Below, one piece after another: positions 32,439 through 39,566 of a DNA stretch of 39,566 nt. Numbering within the stretch: position 1 is the first letter of the stretch; every line of letters begins with the position of its first letter. Made by a program: the position numbers and the translations under genes. The stretch is taken from contig CALXWJ010000041.1 of NCBI GenBank assembly GCA_944392335.1, positions 1 to 39,566 of the forward strand, in the 5' to 3' direction. The DNA is from an uncultured Clostridia bacterium (GTDB lineage Bacteria; Bacillota; Clostridia; UBA1381). The notes under the pieces were generated by a model. The model searched no databases, was not told where the DNA came from, and saw only the letters and a program-made list of their open reading frames with translations.

Positions 32439-32885
32439 TTAAAGCTGCTGTTTAATGTGCTTCTCATATGCATCCGGAAGAATCCTTTGGAATAACTCCA
32501 TATATCGCTTGAATCCCACTTCATTCAGTGGTCCTTGCAGCGATGTCTGACTCCAACAAATCATTTCTTCTTCGGGGATGACATATTTATCATCAACAAA
32601 TTTATTGCCATCATAATTCGGGCAATGTGGCTGCATTAATTTGTCCATTTCCGTTTTTGAAGTGATTTCAAGAATAAGTTTTCCTTTTTTCTCAGCGATT
32701 GCATAGAGCAGTCGATCCATATAACCAAGTGATTTATAATAGCGAAGGTGTCCGGCAAGTGTCCTCAATGCTGAAAATTGTAGTTTTCGTACTCTGTCCG
32801 GCTTTTGCTCTGAAACAAGCACTTCTGAAAAAAAGAGTATGAGAGGGATGTCAAATCCTTCTACATTGACATCAGGCACAATCAT
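32439..32885 (-). CDS. Unknown protein upstream of ligA
   Basis: A 148-residue protein from the ATG (MIVPDVNVEGFD) that overlaps the previous gene's stop by 14 bases. The longer upstream frame is a shadow of that gene. It is helical, with KPDRVRKLQFSALRTLAGHL and LLYAIAEKKGKLILEITSK, then MDKLMQPHCPNYDGNKF. No family is recognised. It is coupled to the neighbouring 115-residue protein and leads into ligA. Between them at 32302-32438 a short frame (ending TLYIIKEYV) is too weak to call. Confidence 0.5.
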   Translation of the reverse strand: MIVPDVNVEGFDIPLILFFSEVLVSEQKPDRVRKLQFSALRTLAGHLRYYKSLGYMDRLLYAIAEKKGKLILEITSKTEMDKLMQPHCPNYDGNKFVDDKYVIPEEEMICWSQTSLQGPLNEVGFKRYMELFQRILPDAYEKHIKQQL

Positions 32886-33219
32886 CACCCCATTTCTGGC
32901 AATGCTTGATATCTTCAAATACCAAAGCATCGTTCCGGTCAGCAAATTCCATACGAACCAATTCAAAATAGCCAGTATCTTTTTCGGTATAAAGCTGGAT
33001 ATGAGAAATCTCCATTCCGATAAGTTCATGCAATTTCCCATTTGCATATTCTTCACCGAAATAGACACCTTTGTACTTGGCTTCAAAAACCGAATCCTCA
33101 TTGTCATACTCGGTTTCATCCCAATTAAGTGACACGATCTTTCCGGACTTTAGTTTGACTTCAATAAAGTCTATACTAAGATCCGACAAATTTGTTTTTG
33201 CTTTTAGATAGAGTATCAT
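32872..33219 (-). CDS. Unknown 115-residue protein
   Basis: It starts 7 bases after AAGGAGG. The sequence SIDFIEVKLKSGKIVSLNWDETE and KYKGVYFGEEYANGKLHELI reads like a small beta-strand domain with many acidic residues, ending EDIKHCQKWGDDCA. It is the first gene of the ligase operon behind leader RNA copy C and another terminator hairpin. No family is recognised. Confidence 0.55.
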   Translation of the reverse strand: MILYLKAKTNLSDLSIDFIEVKLKSGKIVSLNWDETEYDNEDSVFEAKYKGVYFGEEYANGKLHELIGMEISHIQLYTEKDTGYFELVRMEFADRNDALVFEDIKHCQKWGDDCA

Positions 33220-33321
33220 TTCTATCCGCCTCCTTATAAAGAATTTTATTTATATCACGAGAATGCCGAACGGCTTTCTCGGAATATACCTGAATATAGC
33301 CGTAACGGCACTGATATATAT

Positions 33322-33358
33322 AAAAAAAGGGCCCAAAGAATGATTCTTTGAGTCCTTT
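33322..33358 (-). terminator. Terminator hairpin before the ligase operon
   Basis: On the minus strand AAAAGGACTCAAAGAA, a 3-nt loop, TTCTTTGGGCCCTTTT, then TTTATA. The long stem has one mismatch and one wobble pair. It stands between leader RNA copy C and the first gene. Two further inverted repeats (ACACATAT...ATATGTGT and GCTTCTT/AAGAAGC) lie just upstream, at 33386-33444. Confidence 0.7.
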
Positions 33359-33453
33359 TGAGTTTTCACTCGCGATTATTTTATAACACATATGCAGCAG
33401 CTATTGCTGCGTAATATGTGTTCTGTGCTTCTTAACAAAGAAGCAGAAGAAAT

Positions 33454-33539
33454 AAAAAAAGTGCCTGATGGTTCTATACCTTCAGACACTTTGTAAACTC
33501 GAAAACTGTAATTACCCGATTGGCAACTATGAAACTTAT
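33454..33539 (-). ncRNA. Repeated leader RNA, copy C
   Basis: A predicted transcript of about 86 nt. ATATAAGTTTCA is conserved. The hairpin is GTTGCC/GGTAAT instead of GGTTTC/GAAATC, with pairing preserved through compensatory changes. AGTTTACA follows, then a terminator stem AAGTGTCTGA/TCAGGCACTT with TTTTTTT. It lies between the secreted-protein gene and the ligase operon. Confidence 0.65.
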
Positions 33540-33545
33540 ATTGTT

Positions 33546-33574
33546 ATTATATCAGATAATCAAATTTTATGCAA
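33546..33574 (-). promoter_or_regulatory. Promoter of leader RNA copy C
   Basis: Minus-strand TTGCAT (33569-33574), 17 bp, TATAAT (33546-33551). Confidence 0.7.
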
Positions 33575-33594
33575 GCCTTTTCATAAATTTGTTT

Positions 33595-34197
33595 CTAAAT
33601 TGCGCAAACAGTATTCTTATATTTTTCTTCTGCAATTAACAATAATTTTCTTGCACGATTAAAATACGCGGAATCCACACTTGGAATATCCCAATAACAA
33701 AAGTCCACAAACTCTTTTTCACTTGGATCATAGGATGGATCAACGGATTTATAAATTCGTGTATAAGCTTCTTCCTTTGCTTTTTCATAACTTAACACAC
33801 CGGTTTCTACCGAAGTAATCAAATCTGAAATTAATACCTTAACCTGTTCTTCAGCTGCAGCATAATAATCCGAACGCAGATATAAATCTCTGTATTCAAA
33901 CAAAGCATTATTTGCAATAATTGTAAGCAATCCGTAACTGTATCCATTTGTTTGATTACTCAAAAATGCATTAAAAAGAATTTTGTTTGTTTCGGCTCTT
34001 GCATCGGCATAACCCAAACCGTTTTGTACTTTTATTAGCGTATCCTTAATAAAGGACTCTGCTGTATCTACGGCTTCCTGAGGGGTGTTTTCAGGAATTG
34101 ATTCCCTGGGGATTAGTTCTGCGTGTACCGGCATGACAGAGAATACAGTCATTGCCGTGATCAGAATCAGTATGACATGTCTTCTTAATTTTTTCAT
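33595..34197 (-). CDS. Secreted protein of unknown function
   Basis: A 200-residue protein with a signal peptide (MKKLRRHVILILITAMTVF, then SVMPVHAE, cleavage near residue 26). The mature part is helical (TAESFIKDTLIKVQNGLGYA, YYAAAEEQVKVLISDLITS) without Cys motifs except near the end (DFCYWDIPSVDSAYF). It starts 11 bases after a weak AAAGGAGG-like site (AAAAAGGAGG). It could be exported on the cell surface or in the medium. No family is recognised. Confidence 0.6.
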   Translation of the reverse strand: MKKLRRHVILILITAMTVFSVMPVHAELIPRESIPENTPQEAVDTAESFIKDTLIKVQNGLGYADARAETNKILFNAFLSNQTNGYSYGLLTIIANNALFEYRDLYLRSDYYAAAEEQVKVLISDLITSVETGVLSYEKAKEEAYTRIYKSVDPSYDPSEKEFVDFCYWDIPSVDSAYFNRARKLLLIAEEKYKNTVCAI

Positions 34198-34340
34198 ACA
34201 GAAAACCTCCTTTTTATGTCTTCAATATAATTACACGAACAAATTAAAATAATTACAACAAATAAATTTTTTAAAAACACTTGATATTATTCCTGTTTGG
34301 GAATATAATATAGATATACTAATCGGGAGGTTGTTTCACC
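34198..34340. other. Divergent intergenic region
   Basis: The region separates the minus-strand block from the plus-strand block. It holds the plus-strand promoter at 34281-34309. A promoter for the minus gene is likely in the AT-rich part but not clearly recognisable. Confidence 0.6.
34281..34309 (+). promoter_or_regulatory. Promoter with internal palindrome
   Basis: TTGATA (34281-34286), 17 bp, TATAAT (34304-34309). The spacer holds TATTCC-N6-GGAATA (34288-34305), a perfect 6-bp half-site palindrome suitable as a repressor operator that would block the promoter. Confidence 0.65.
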
Positions 34341-34538
34341 ATGAGATATCTTTCTACATCAGAGACGGCGGAAAAGTGGGGGCTTTCATCAAGAAGAGTA
34401 GTTGTTTTATGTAATGAAGGGCGGATTGATGGCGCCCAGAAAGCGGGTTCTACATGGATTATCCCTGAAAACGCACAAAAACCAGGTGATGCTCGTATAA
34501 AAAGCGGAAAGTATATCAAGAAAGGCGATGAAAAGTAA
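34341..34538 (+). CDS. Small HTH (excisionase-like) protein
   Basis: A 65-residue protein, MRYLSTSETAEKWGLSSRRVV, then VLCNEGRIDGAQKAGSTWII and a Lys-rich tail. It is a MerR/excisionase-type winged HTH that reads like the DNA-binding partner of AlbA/Schlafen-like genes in clostridia. The start has GGGAGG at 8 bases. Its end overlaps the next gene by 11 bases, so the two are co-expressed. It may bind the palindrome in its own promoter. Confidence 0.65.
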   Translation: MRYLSTSETAEKWGLSSRRVVVLCNEGRIDGAQKAGSTWIIPENAQKPGDARIKSGKYIKKGDEK

Positions 34539-36036
34539 AATGGGTATACCAACTAACATAAAAACATTATTAAACGGAGATGTTGTTGAATGGGCTCGAA
34601 TTGAATTTAAAGAAACTTGGGATCCTGAGGCTTCTCTAAAAACAATATGTGCATTCGCAAACGATATAGATAACTGGGGCGGCGGTTACTTGGTAATCGG
34701 TGTGTCTGATAAGCATGGTGAACCTGACAAGTTGAAAGGTGTACCTGCTGAAAAAATAGATGGTTATCTAAAAGATATGCTAAATAAATGTAAGTTGATC
34801 CAGCCGGAATATATGCCTATCACAGAAGTTGCCGACTATAAAGGCAAAAAATTTATTATTGTTTGGGCTCCGGGCGGAAGTGTAAGACCATACTCTTCAC
34901 CGAAAACAATGATAAAGGGTGGAAAAGAGCGTATCTATTATATTCGAAAGATGGCCAGTACTGTTGCACCTACAGAAGAAGAAAAGCGAGATTTATATAA
35001 TCTTTCAAATAATATTCCATTCGATGATCGTGTCAATCATAACGCAAACATGGAAGATTTGAATATTACCCTGATTCAAAATTATCTTAAAGAAGTGGGC
35101 AGCTCATTATTTGAAGCCTCTAAAAAAATGGATTTTGTTGATTTATGCAAAAGCATGAATATTATAAGCTCGCTTCCTGAATATACAAAGCCTAAAAATG
35201 TAGGTCTGATGTTTTTCTGCCTTAATCCGGAAAAATTCTTCCCATATGCACAGATTGATGTTGTTGAATTTCCTGACGATTTAGGCGGAGACAAAATTAT
35301 AGAAAAAACTTTCAAAGGTCCATTACATCAACAACTTCGAGAAGCTCTGTTATATATACAGAATTCTGTCATTCAAGAGCAGGTCATTAAGCTTCCTGAT
35401 GTTGCAGAAGCACGCAGATTCTTTAATTATCCATATGCGGCGATTGAAGAGTCACTCTCGAACGCAGTATATCATAAAGGATACGATGTAAGAGAACCTA
35501 TTGAGGTTCGAGTATTACCGGATCGTATTGAAATTGTAAGCCATCCAGGTGCAGATCGTTCTATATCATTGGAAGGTCTAAAAACTTACAGAGTTTTTAA
35601 CAGAAGATATCGAAACCGCAGGATTGGCGAATTCCTTAAGGAGATGCACTTAACAGAAGGACGTAATACCGGTTTTAGAAAAATATTAAATGCGTTGGAA
35701 AAGAACGGGTCTCCAAAACCAATATTCTACACTGATGAAGAAAGATTGTCGTTTACAACAACCTTATTCATTCATCCTGAATTTAAAAATGACACTGTAA
35801 ATGACACTGTAAATGACACTGTAAATCGGTCTTCTTTGAAATTATCAAAGAGTGAAAAAAATGTATATGATATAATTATAAATAATCCGTTTATATCCAA
35901 GGATAATATTGCCAGTGCTCTTGATATTTCCAAGTCAACAGTTAGTAGAGCAATTAAAAAACTAAAAGAAAAAGAATATATTTGTCGAGAAGGTTCTGAT
36001 AAAACAGGAAAATGGATTATATTGAAAGAAATTTGA
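34528..36036 (+). CDS. AlbA/Schlafen-type ATP-binding regulator
   Basis: A 502-residue protein. Residues about 20-140 form an AlbA_2 (Schlafen-like) domain, IEFKETWDPEASLKTICAFAN and GGGYLVIGVSDKHG. The middle is an ATPase-C-like fold: AIEESLSNAVYHKGYDVREP (Asn-ATP box), PDRIEIVSHPG, and RIGEFLKEMHLTEGRNTGFRK. A linker with three NDTV repeats (421-432) leads to a winged-helix domain (NIASALDISKSTVSRAIKKL). Such proteins are putative transcription regulators. The start is uncertain: 34528 has a close GAAAGG, and ATG 34540 is coupled to the upstream stop. Confidence 0.75.
   Translation: MKSKMGIPTNIKTLLNGDVVEWARIEFKETWDPEASLKTICAFANDIDNWGGGYLVIGVSDKHGEPDKLKGVPAEKIDGYLKDMLNKCKLIQPEYMPITEVADYKGKKFIIVWAPGGSVRPYSSPKTMIKGGKERIYYIRKMASTVAPTEEEKRDLYNLSNNIPFDDRVNHNANMEDLNITLIQNYLKEVGSSLFEASKKMDFVDLCKSMNIISSLPEYTKPKNVGLMFFCLNPEKFFPYAQIDVVEFPDDLGGDKIIEKTFKGPLHQQLREALLYIQNSVIQEQVIKLPDVAEARRFFNYPYAAIEESLSNAVYHKGYDVREPIEVRVLPDRIEIVSHPGADRSISLEGLKTYRVFNRRYRNRRIGEFLKEMHLTEGRNTGFRKILNALEKNGSPKPIFYTDEERLSFTTTLFIHPEFKNDTVNDTVNDTVNRSSLKLSKSEKNVYDIIINNPFISKDNIASALDISKSTVSRAIKKLKEKEYICREGSDKTGKWIILKEI
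35788..35823 (+). repeat. Tandem 12-bp repeat (NDTV x3)
   Basis: The unit AATGACACTGTA is repeated exactly three times in frame, at 35788, 35800 and 35812, coding NDTVNDTVNDTV in the linker of the AlbA/Schlafen-type protein. Copy number could vary by slippage without breaking the frame. Confidence 0.9.
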
Positions 36037-36047
36037 GGTGACTGTAA

Positions 36048-36218
36048 ATGATATATGCTTGTGAAGCTTGCAAATTTTTGTTTGAAAAATATGATGAAGA
36101 AGGACGATGCCCGGATTGTGGCAAAATGAGTGTGAGATTAGCAAATGAAGATGAGATTAAAGAATATAATAATCGATATCCAGACAAAAAGAATAACAAT
36201 TATGACAATATGAAATAA
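36048..36218 (+). CDS. Zinc-ribbon microprotein
   Basis: A 56-residue protein starting 7 bases after GAGGTG. The sequence MIYACEACKFLFEKYDEEGR, then CPDCGKMSVRLAN, gives a rubredoxin/FmdB-like CxxC...CxxC zinc ribbon followed by a polar tail. It lies 11 bases after the AlbA/Schlafen gene and probably belongs to that operon. The function is unknown. Confidence 0.6.
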   Translation: MIYACEACKFLFEKYDEEGRCPDCGKMSVRLANEDEIKEYNNRYPDKKNNNYDNMK

Positions 36219-36264
36219 TTTCAAGACATAAAATATATTTATTGTGAAAAGGAGGTATGAGAAA

Positions 36265-36870
36265 ATGTCAAGGCAATTTAAGGTAGCTCGAAGAATAAAT
36301 CATTTAAAGTTAAATGAAGCTGCAGACAAGCTTGGCGTTTCTCAGCCTACACTAAGTTCTTGGGAAAGCGGCAGAAAGACTCCGACAGTCGATAATTTAA
36401 TTAAGATGGCAGATCTGTACGGAGTTACAACAGACTTTTTATTAGGACGAAATAATAGTAAACCGCTTAAGCAAGAAGGCCCAATATCATATCAAAATTT
36501 ACCAGCCATGCACGGCAACCCCGTATGGTCAGAAAAGTATGGTTGGATGATCGTTGACGCTGTATCAAATCAACTGATCATTGATTATGAAACAAGTATT
36601 TCATTTGCAGATGCAGGTGAACTCTTTGCAGCATTACCGGCATTTTCTTACACTACTGCTCCGGTTAAAACACCGATTGAACATTCGGATTTGAAACAGT
36701 TTAAGGAAATTTGGGTAGAACCAATATCAACCGATACCCATCTTAAAAATGAACTTCGGGGCTGGTATCGAGTTAAAGACCGTTTTGTAGAAAATGAATT
36801 TGGCAATCGATTTTACCTGGATACCTATGGGGCAAAATGGCTTGCTTTTATAGATTTCACAGACTCATAA
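36265..36870 (+). CDS. XRE-family regulator with extra C-terminal domain
   Basis: A 201-residue protein from the ATG (MSRQFKVARR) 9 bases after AAGGAGG. The helix-turn-helix is residues 3-62 (NEAADKLGVSQPTLSSWESG, RKTPTVDNLIKMADLYGVTT). The C-terminal 130 residues (NPVWSEKYGWMIVDAVSNQLI; RGWYRVKDRFVENEFGNRFYL) form a beta-rich domain common after XRE domains in clostridia, perhaps a ligand sensor. It probably regulates the neighbouring genes. No LexA-type peptidase dyad is evident. Confidence 0.75.
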   Translation: MSRQFKVARRINHLKLNEAADKLGVSQPTLSSWESGRKTPTVDNLIKMADLYGVTTDFLLGRNNSKPLKQEGPISYQNLPAMHGNPVWSEKYGWMIVDAVSNQLIIDYETSISFADAGELFAALPAFSYTTAPVKTPIEHSDLKQFKEIWVEPISTDTHLKNELRGWYRVKDRFVENEFGNRFYLDTYGAKWLAFIDFTDS

Positions 36871-36987
36871 AAAATGATATGCGTAATATTGGTCAAAAAA
36901 TAAAGTTTAGAGGTGATGAAGGTGAAGCGTTGTATTGCAATAACCGATATAGTTAAATAGAAAAAAAACAAATGGAGGTTTTACTTC

Positions 36988-37617
36988 ATGACTATATCGG
37001 AGAAAAAAATATATCCACGCACAAATGATACTCAGACTGTTTATTTAAAAAATGTAATCACTGATCCCAATATAAATGTTGGTGATTACACTATGTACAA
37101 CGATTTTGTTTATGATCCGAGGGATTTTCAAAAAAACAACGTATTATACCATTATCCAATTAATAGTGACAGATTGATTATCGGAAAATTTTGTTCCATT
37201 GCGTGTGGTGCAAAATTTATTTTTACAAGTGCTAATCACACGCTAAGTTCATTGTCTACATATCCATTTCCTCTGTTTTTCGAAGAATGGGATCTGGATA
37301 AGAAAAACGTAACGGACTCATGGGATAACAAAGGTGATATTGTAATTGGCAATGATGTGTGGATTGGATACGAAGCTGTCGTAATGCAAGGTGTAACGAT
37401 AGGTGATGGTGCTATTATCGGTGCACGTGCAATTGTGACTAAAGATGTTCCACCCTATACCATTGTCGGAGGTGTTCCGGCAAAACCTATTAGAAAAAGA
37501 TTTTCAGACGAGGTTATTTCACAGCTTCTTAGCATTAAGTGGTGGGAATGGCCTGATGAGAGAATCAAGAAGAATATTTCTGCGATCCAGAGTGGAAATA
37601 TCCATGATCTAAAATAA
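36988..37617 (+). CDS. Vat/CatB-type xenobiotic O-acetyltransferase
   Basis: A 209-residue hexapeptide-repeat protein. It has the XAT-family landmarks: LYHYPINSDRLIIGKFCSIA, then TSANHTLSSLSTYPF with the catalytic His of NH, IVIGNDVWIGYEAVVMQGVTIG, VGGVPAKPIRKRF, and IKWWEWPDE. The family acetylates streptogramin A (Vat) or chloramphenicol (CatB). Length and motif order agree with Vat-like enzymes, but the sequence differs enough that the substrate is uncertain. The start lies 8 bases after GGAGG. It could be a resistance gene or a plain housekeeping relative. Confidence 0.8.
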   Translation: MTISEKKIYPRTNDTQTVYLKNVITDPNINVGDYTMYNDFVYDPRDFQKNNVLYHYPINSDRLIIGKFCSIACGAKFIFTSANHTLSSLSTYPFPLFFEEWDLDKKNVTDSWDNKGDIVIGNDVWIGYEAVVMQGVTIGDGAIIGARAIVTKDVPPYTIVGGVPAKPIRKRFSDEVISQLLSIKWWEWPDERIKKNISAIQSGNIHDLK

Positions 37618-37618
37618 C

Positions 37619-37660
37619 TTGACAGTTGGCATTACAGGAGATATTCATCCCCTGTAATGC
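37619..37660 (+). promoter_or_regulatory. Promoter with overlapping inverted repeat
   Basis: TTGACA (37619-37624), 17 bp, TATTCA (37642-37647). The perfect 10-bp inverted repeat GCATTACAGG/CCTGTAATGC (37629-37638 and 37651-37660) covers the spacer and -10. It could be an operator or a leader hairpin; there is no T-run, so a terminator is less likely. Confidence 0.55.
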
Positions 37661-37694
37661 ATAGCTGTTTGATATTGTTCAAGGAGGTGCTGTA

Positions 37695-38342
37695 ATGAAG
37701 ATAGAGATAGACGAAGATTTTCCTGATTATTTTAAGGCATCTTATCCAGAAGAATTTGAACTGTTTTCTCATTTTGAGGTGACTGCCGGAATACCGACAG
37801 CTTTATTTGCCATAACCACTTGGAAAGAAAACGGAGAACCAAACGTGTGTTTTCATGCATGGAGCTGTTTTCACGGCGACAAGACTGCGTTCTTTGCCGT
37901 GATGGGAAATCTATATCAGCATACGCACACCTATGCCAATATCAACAGGGAAAAATGTTTTTGCATCAATTTCCTTCCGATAAGTTGTTACGACAGACTG
38001 GTCAATACGATCAACCATAACAGCTATGAAGAAGATGAATTTGCAGTCGGAGGTTTTACATTGTCTCATGCCAAGACGATAAATGCACCTGTTATTGACG
38101 AGGCGTTTATCAATATGGAGTGTACCTTAAAAGAGATACAGGATTTAAGTGGTGCAGGGATCACAGCGATGGTCACAGGACAGGTTCTGCATATCTCTGT
38201 TGAAAAAGAATATGCCCAGGGGTATGAGAAACGGTACGGCAAGGACGGCTTTATGATGCTAATACCAGCACCTCAGGATTTGGTTACCGGTGAGCCGAAC
38301 AAGTCTGCAATTGCAACTATAGATATAAAAAAATATGATTAG
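37695..38342 (+). CDS. Flavin-reductase-like (split-barrel FMN-binding) protein
   Basis: A 215-residue protein of the DIM6/NTAB flavin-reductase family: GIPTALFAITTWKENGEPNV, CFHAWSCFHGDKTAFFAVMG, then YANINREKCFCINFLPIS and the terminal VTGQVLHISVEKEYA. It probably binds FMN and reduces a flavin or an organic substrate. The start lies 6 bases after AAGGAGG. The following genes are close enough to form an operon. Confidence 0.8.
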   Translation: MKIEIDEDFPDYFKASYPEEFELFSHFEVTAGIPTALFAITTWKENGEPNVCFHAWSCFHGDKTAFFAVMGNLYQHTHTYANINREKCFCINFLPISCYDRLVNTINHNSYEEDEFAVGGFTLSHAKTINAPVIDEAFINMECTLKEIQDLSGAGITAMVTGQVLHISVEKEYAQGYEKRYGKDGFMMLIPAPQDLVTGEPNKSAIATIDIKKYD

Positions 38343-38405
38343 AAATTGATTATGTCTGCAAAACGGATATATTATCAGGTTTTCATTACGGAGGTTTTAC
38401 TTGAT

Positions 38406-38756
38406 ATGATTACTGAAATAATTCTTGCCATTATGGCACTCTTATTTTTAATGGTCGGCATTTTTTTGTTTAAAGGAAAGGCTGCATGGCTTATAGCCGG
38501 ATATAATTCGTTATCTGAAGAAGAAAAAAAGAAATATGATAAAAAAGCTATATGCAAAGCTGCAAGCTTCATATGCTTCGTATGCTGCGTGATACTCTGT
38601 GTCATTACATATATAGCTCACAAAGCCAATTCAGACATGATAGATGAAACCAGTATGATAACGGTGGCTGTCGTTTTGTTAGCCGTACTTATAATAGCTA
38701 TTATTACAGTTGGTTTATATGTCACAAAAAGAAATAAAAAAAATGAGAGGCAGTAA
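38406..38756 (+). CDS. DUF3784 membrane protein
   Basis: A 116-residue protein from ATG 38406, preceded by GGAGG at 11 bases; longer alternatives lack a site. Three hydrophobic segments (EIILAIMALLFLMVGIFLF; ASFICFVCCVILCVITYIAH; VAVVLLAVLIIAIITVGLYV) and the motif AAWLIAGYNSLSEEEKKKYDKK match DUF3784. The AGYNTL-type motif is family typical. The function is unknown. Confidence 0.75.
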   Translation: MITEIILAIMALLFLMVGIFLFKGKAAWLIAGYNSLSEEEKKKYDKKAICKAASFICFVCCVILCVITYIAHKANSDMIDETSMITVAVVLLAVLIIAIITVGLYVTKRNKKNERQ

Positions 38757-38760
38757 TAAA

Positions 38761-39566
38761 ATGAATCAGAAATATGATGCACACAGCGGATTAAATTATT
38801 ATGAAATCAATAATGATCGGCAGCCTCTTGTTTTGATTCATGCACAAGGCGTAGACGGAACAAGTTATGCTAATGTGTCAAAACGGCTTTCTAAAAAATT
38901 TCATATTTATTCGATTGATTGCTATGGTCACGGAAAAAGCAGTCATGCTCCTGAGAGTTACAATATCGTCGATATTAGTAACGCTGTCATCAGCTTTATC
39001 GAGAATGTCGTTAAAAGTAATGTATGGCTGTTAGGTCATTCTTCTGGAGGTTTGATTGCTGCATTTATAGCCTCTAAGACCACGTTGTGCGATAAACTGA
39101 TATTAGAAGATCCTCCGTTCTTCTCTTCACAGGGTGATAGCAGAAAAAACACATTTAACTATGTTGACCTGTCAACAATATGCCACAATTATATTATGCA
39201 GGATGAGCAAAAAGATTTTGTACTTTATTATTTTACAAATCAATATGCATGGAATCTATTCCCGGAGAAATCACGAAATAAAGTTAGGGCTAAACTCGTT
39301 AAGATAGCAACAACGTATAGGAAAAAGCATCCTGACAAGGATTTAAAGGTCTTGTTTTGGCCTAAATCCGCTCTTGCCGGTTATAAAGGGATGAACAACT
39401 ATGATCCGCTTTTCGGCGAAACTTTTTATAACGACAGTTTTCACTGCGGAATACCACATGAGGATATACTAAGCAAAATCAGCTGTGATACAATCTTTAT
39501 GAAAGCGAAAACCAATATCGGTAACAATGGTTTGTTACTGGCTGCTTTAAGCGATGATGATGTCAG
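38761..39566 (+). CDS. Alpha/beta hydrolase, cut by window end
   Basis: An open frame from ATG 38761 to the window end (268 codons visible). It has LVLIHAQGVDGTSYANVSKRL (oxyanion region), DCYGHGKSSHAPESYN, and the nucleophile elbow LLGHSSGGLIAAF, i.e. GHSSG with catalytic Ser. The Asp and His of the triad would lie beyond or near the end. Substrate unknown. It starts 4 bases after the DUF3784 stop, so it shares that operon. It has no stop codon here. Confidence 0.8.
   Translation, partial: MNQKYDAHSGLNYYEINNDRQPLVLIHAQGVDGTSYANVSKRLSKKFHIYSIDCYGHGKSSHAPESYNIVDISNAVISFIENVVKSNVWLLGHSSGGLIAAFIASKTTLCDKLILEDPPFFSSQGDSRKNTFNYVDLSTICHNYIMQDEQKDFVLYYFTNQYAWNLFPEKSRNKVRAKLVKIATTYRKKHPDKDLKVLFWPKSALAGYKGMNNYDPLFGETFYNDSFHCGIPHEDILSKISCDTIFMKAKTNIGNNGLLLAALSDDDV

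Noticed and set aside
32333-32524. 63-codon frame between that gene and ligA
   Set aside because: It overlaps the previous gene out of frame for most of its length and the remaining 35 codons have no ribosome binding site.
32886-33119. N-terminal extension of the gene upstream of ligA
   Set aside because: It lies wholly inside the 115-residue gene in another frame; ATG 32885 with overlapping stop is the natural start.
33176-33391. 71-codon minus-strand frame before the ligase operon
   Set aside because: It runs through a terminator hairpin and has no ribosome binding site; the real gene starts at 33219 after AAGGAGG.
14740-33560. CRISPR-like interpretation of the repeated RNAs
   Set aside because: Three copies lie about 10 kb and 8.5 kb apart, each with its own promoter and terminator; no spacer array or cas gene is present.
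36896-36958. Tiny plus-strand frame before the acetyltransferase gene
   Set aside because: A 14-codon frame after GAGGTG; too short and without similarity to support as a gene.

Overview
The window comes from an AT-rich, low-GC Gram-positive genome, most likely a gut clostridium (Oscillospiraceae/Lachnospiraceae type). The grounds are strong AGGAGG ribosome binding sites, Clostridia-type rubrerythrin and XRE sequences, a DUF3789 microprotein and Tn916-style excisionase and sigma-like genes. No taxon can be fixed from the sequence alone.

Nearly all genes from about 0.76 to 34.2 kb lie on the minus strand and look like the backbone of a large mobile element (integrative element, plasmid or phage-plasmid). 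The left edge (1-760) looks chromosomal: a frameshifted XRE regulator, then the last codons of a rubrerythrin-family gene cut off from their upstream part, as expected where an element integrated into a gene 3' end. Next come an excisionase-like HTH protein, two sigma-70-like proteins, a Tn916-Orf8-like protein, a secreted stalk-domain protein (1.8-3.5 kb) and an XRE repressor. From 5.2 to 14.6 kb is a DNA-maintenance block: ParM/ParR with a candidate centromere, a CHC2/TOPRIM primase-like protein, a putative single-strand annealing protein, a RecD2-like helicase, a DUF7768-like protein, a YqaJ nuclease and a DUF932-like protein. From 14.9 to 18.8 kb are a DUF3789 microprotein, a DNA methyltransferase, a SemiSWEET-like membrane protein and unknowns. 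From 18.9 to 24.8 kb are a CobT-like VWA/HExxH protein, a CobS/MoxR-like AAA+ ATPase, accessory genes and SSB. From 25.0 to 33.2 kb are small unknowns, two YkgJ-type cysteine-cluster proteins and an NAD-dependent DNA ligase. A secreted protein of unknown function closes the minus-strand run.

At 34.2 kb the direction flips. The plus strand carries a HTH/AlbA-Schlafen pair, a zinc-ribbon microprotein, an XRE regulator, a Vat/CatB-type O-acetyltransferase, and a short operon of a flavin-reductase-like protein, a DUF3784 membrane protein and an alpha/beta hydrolase that runs off the window.

The most striking unexplained signal is an 84-88 nt RNA present three times (about 14.78, 24.93 and 33.50 kb). 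Each copy has a sigma-A promoter with exact 17-bp spacing, a conserved 5' block, a small hairpin with compensatory changes and a terminator hairpin, and each stands ahead of a block of element genes (DUF932/YqaJ/RecD2 block, SSB, ligase block). It may be a shared attenuator or antitermination leader, or an sRNA family. No conjugation, capsid or replication-initiator genes and no site-specific recombinase are visible, so the element type stays open.
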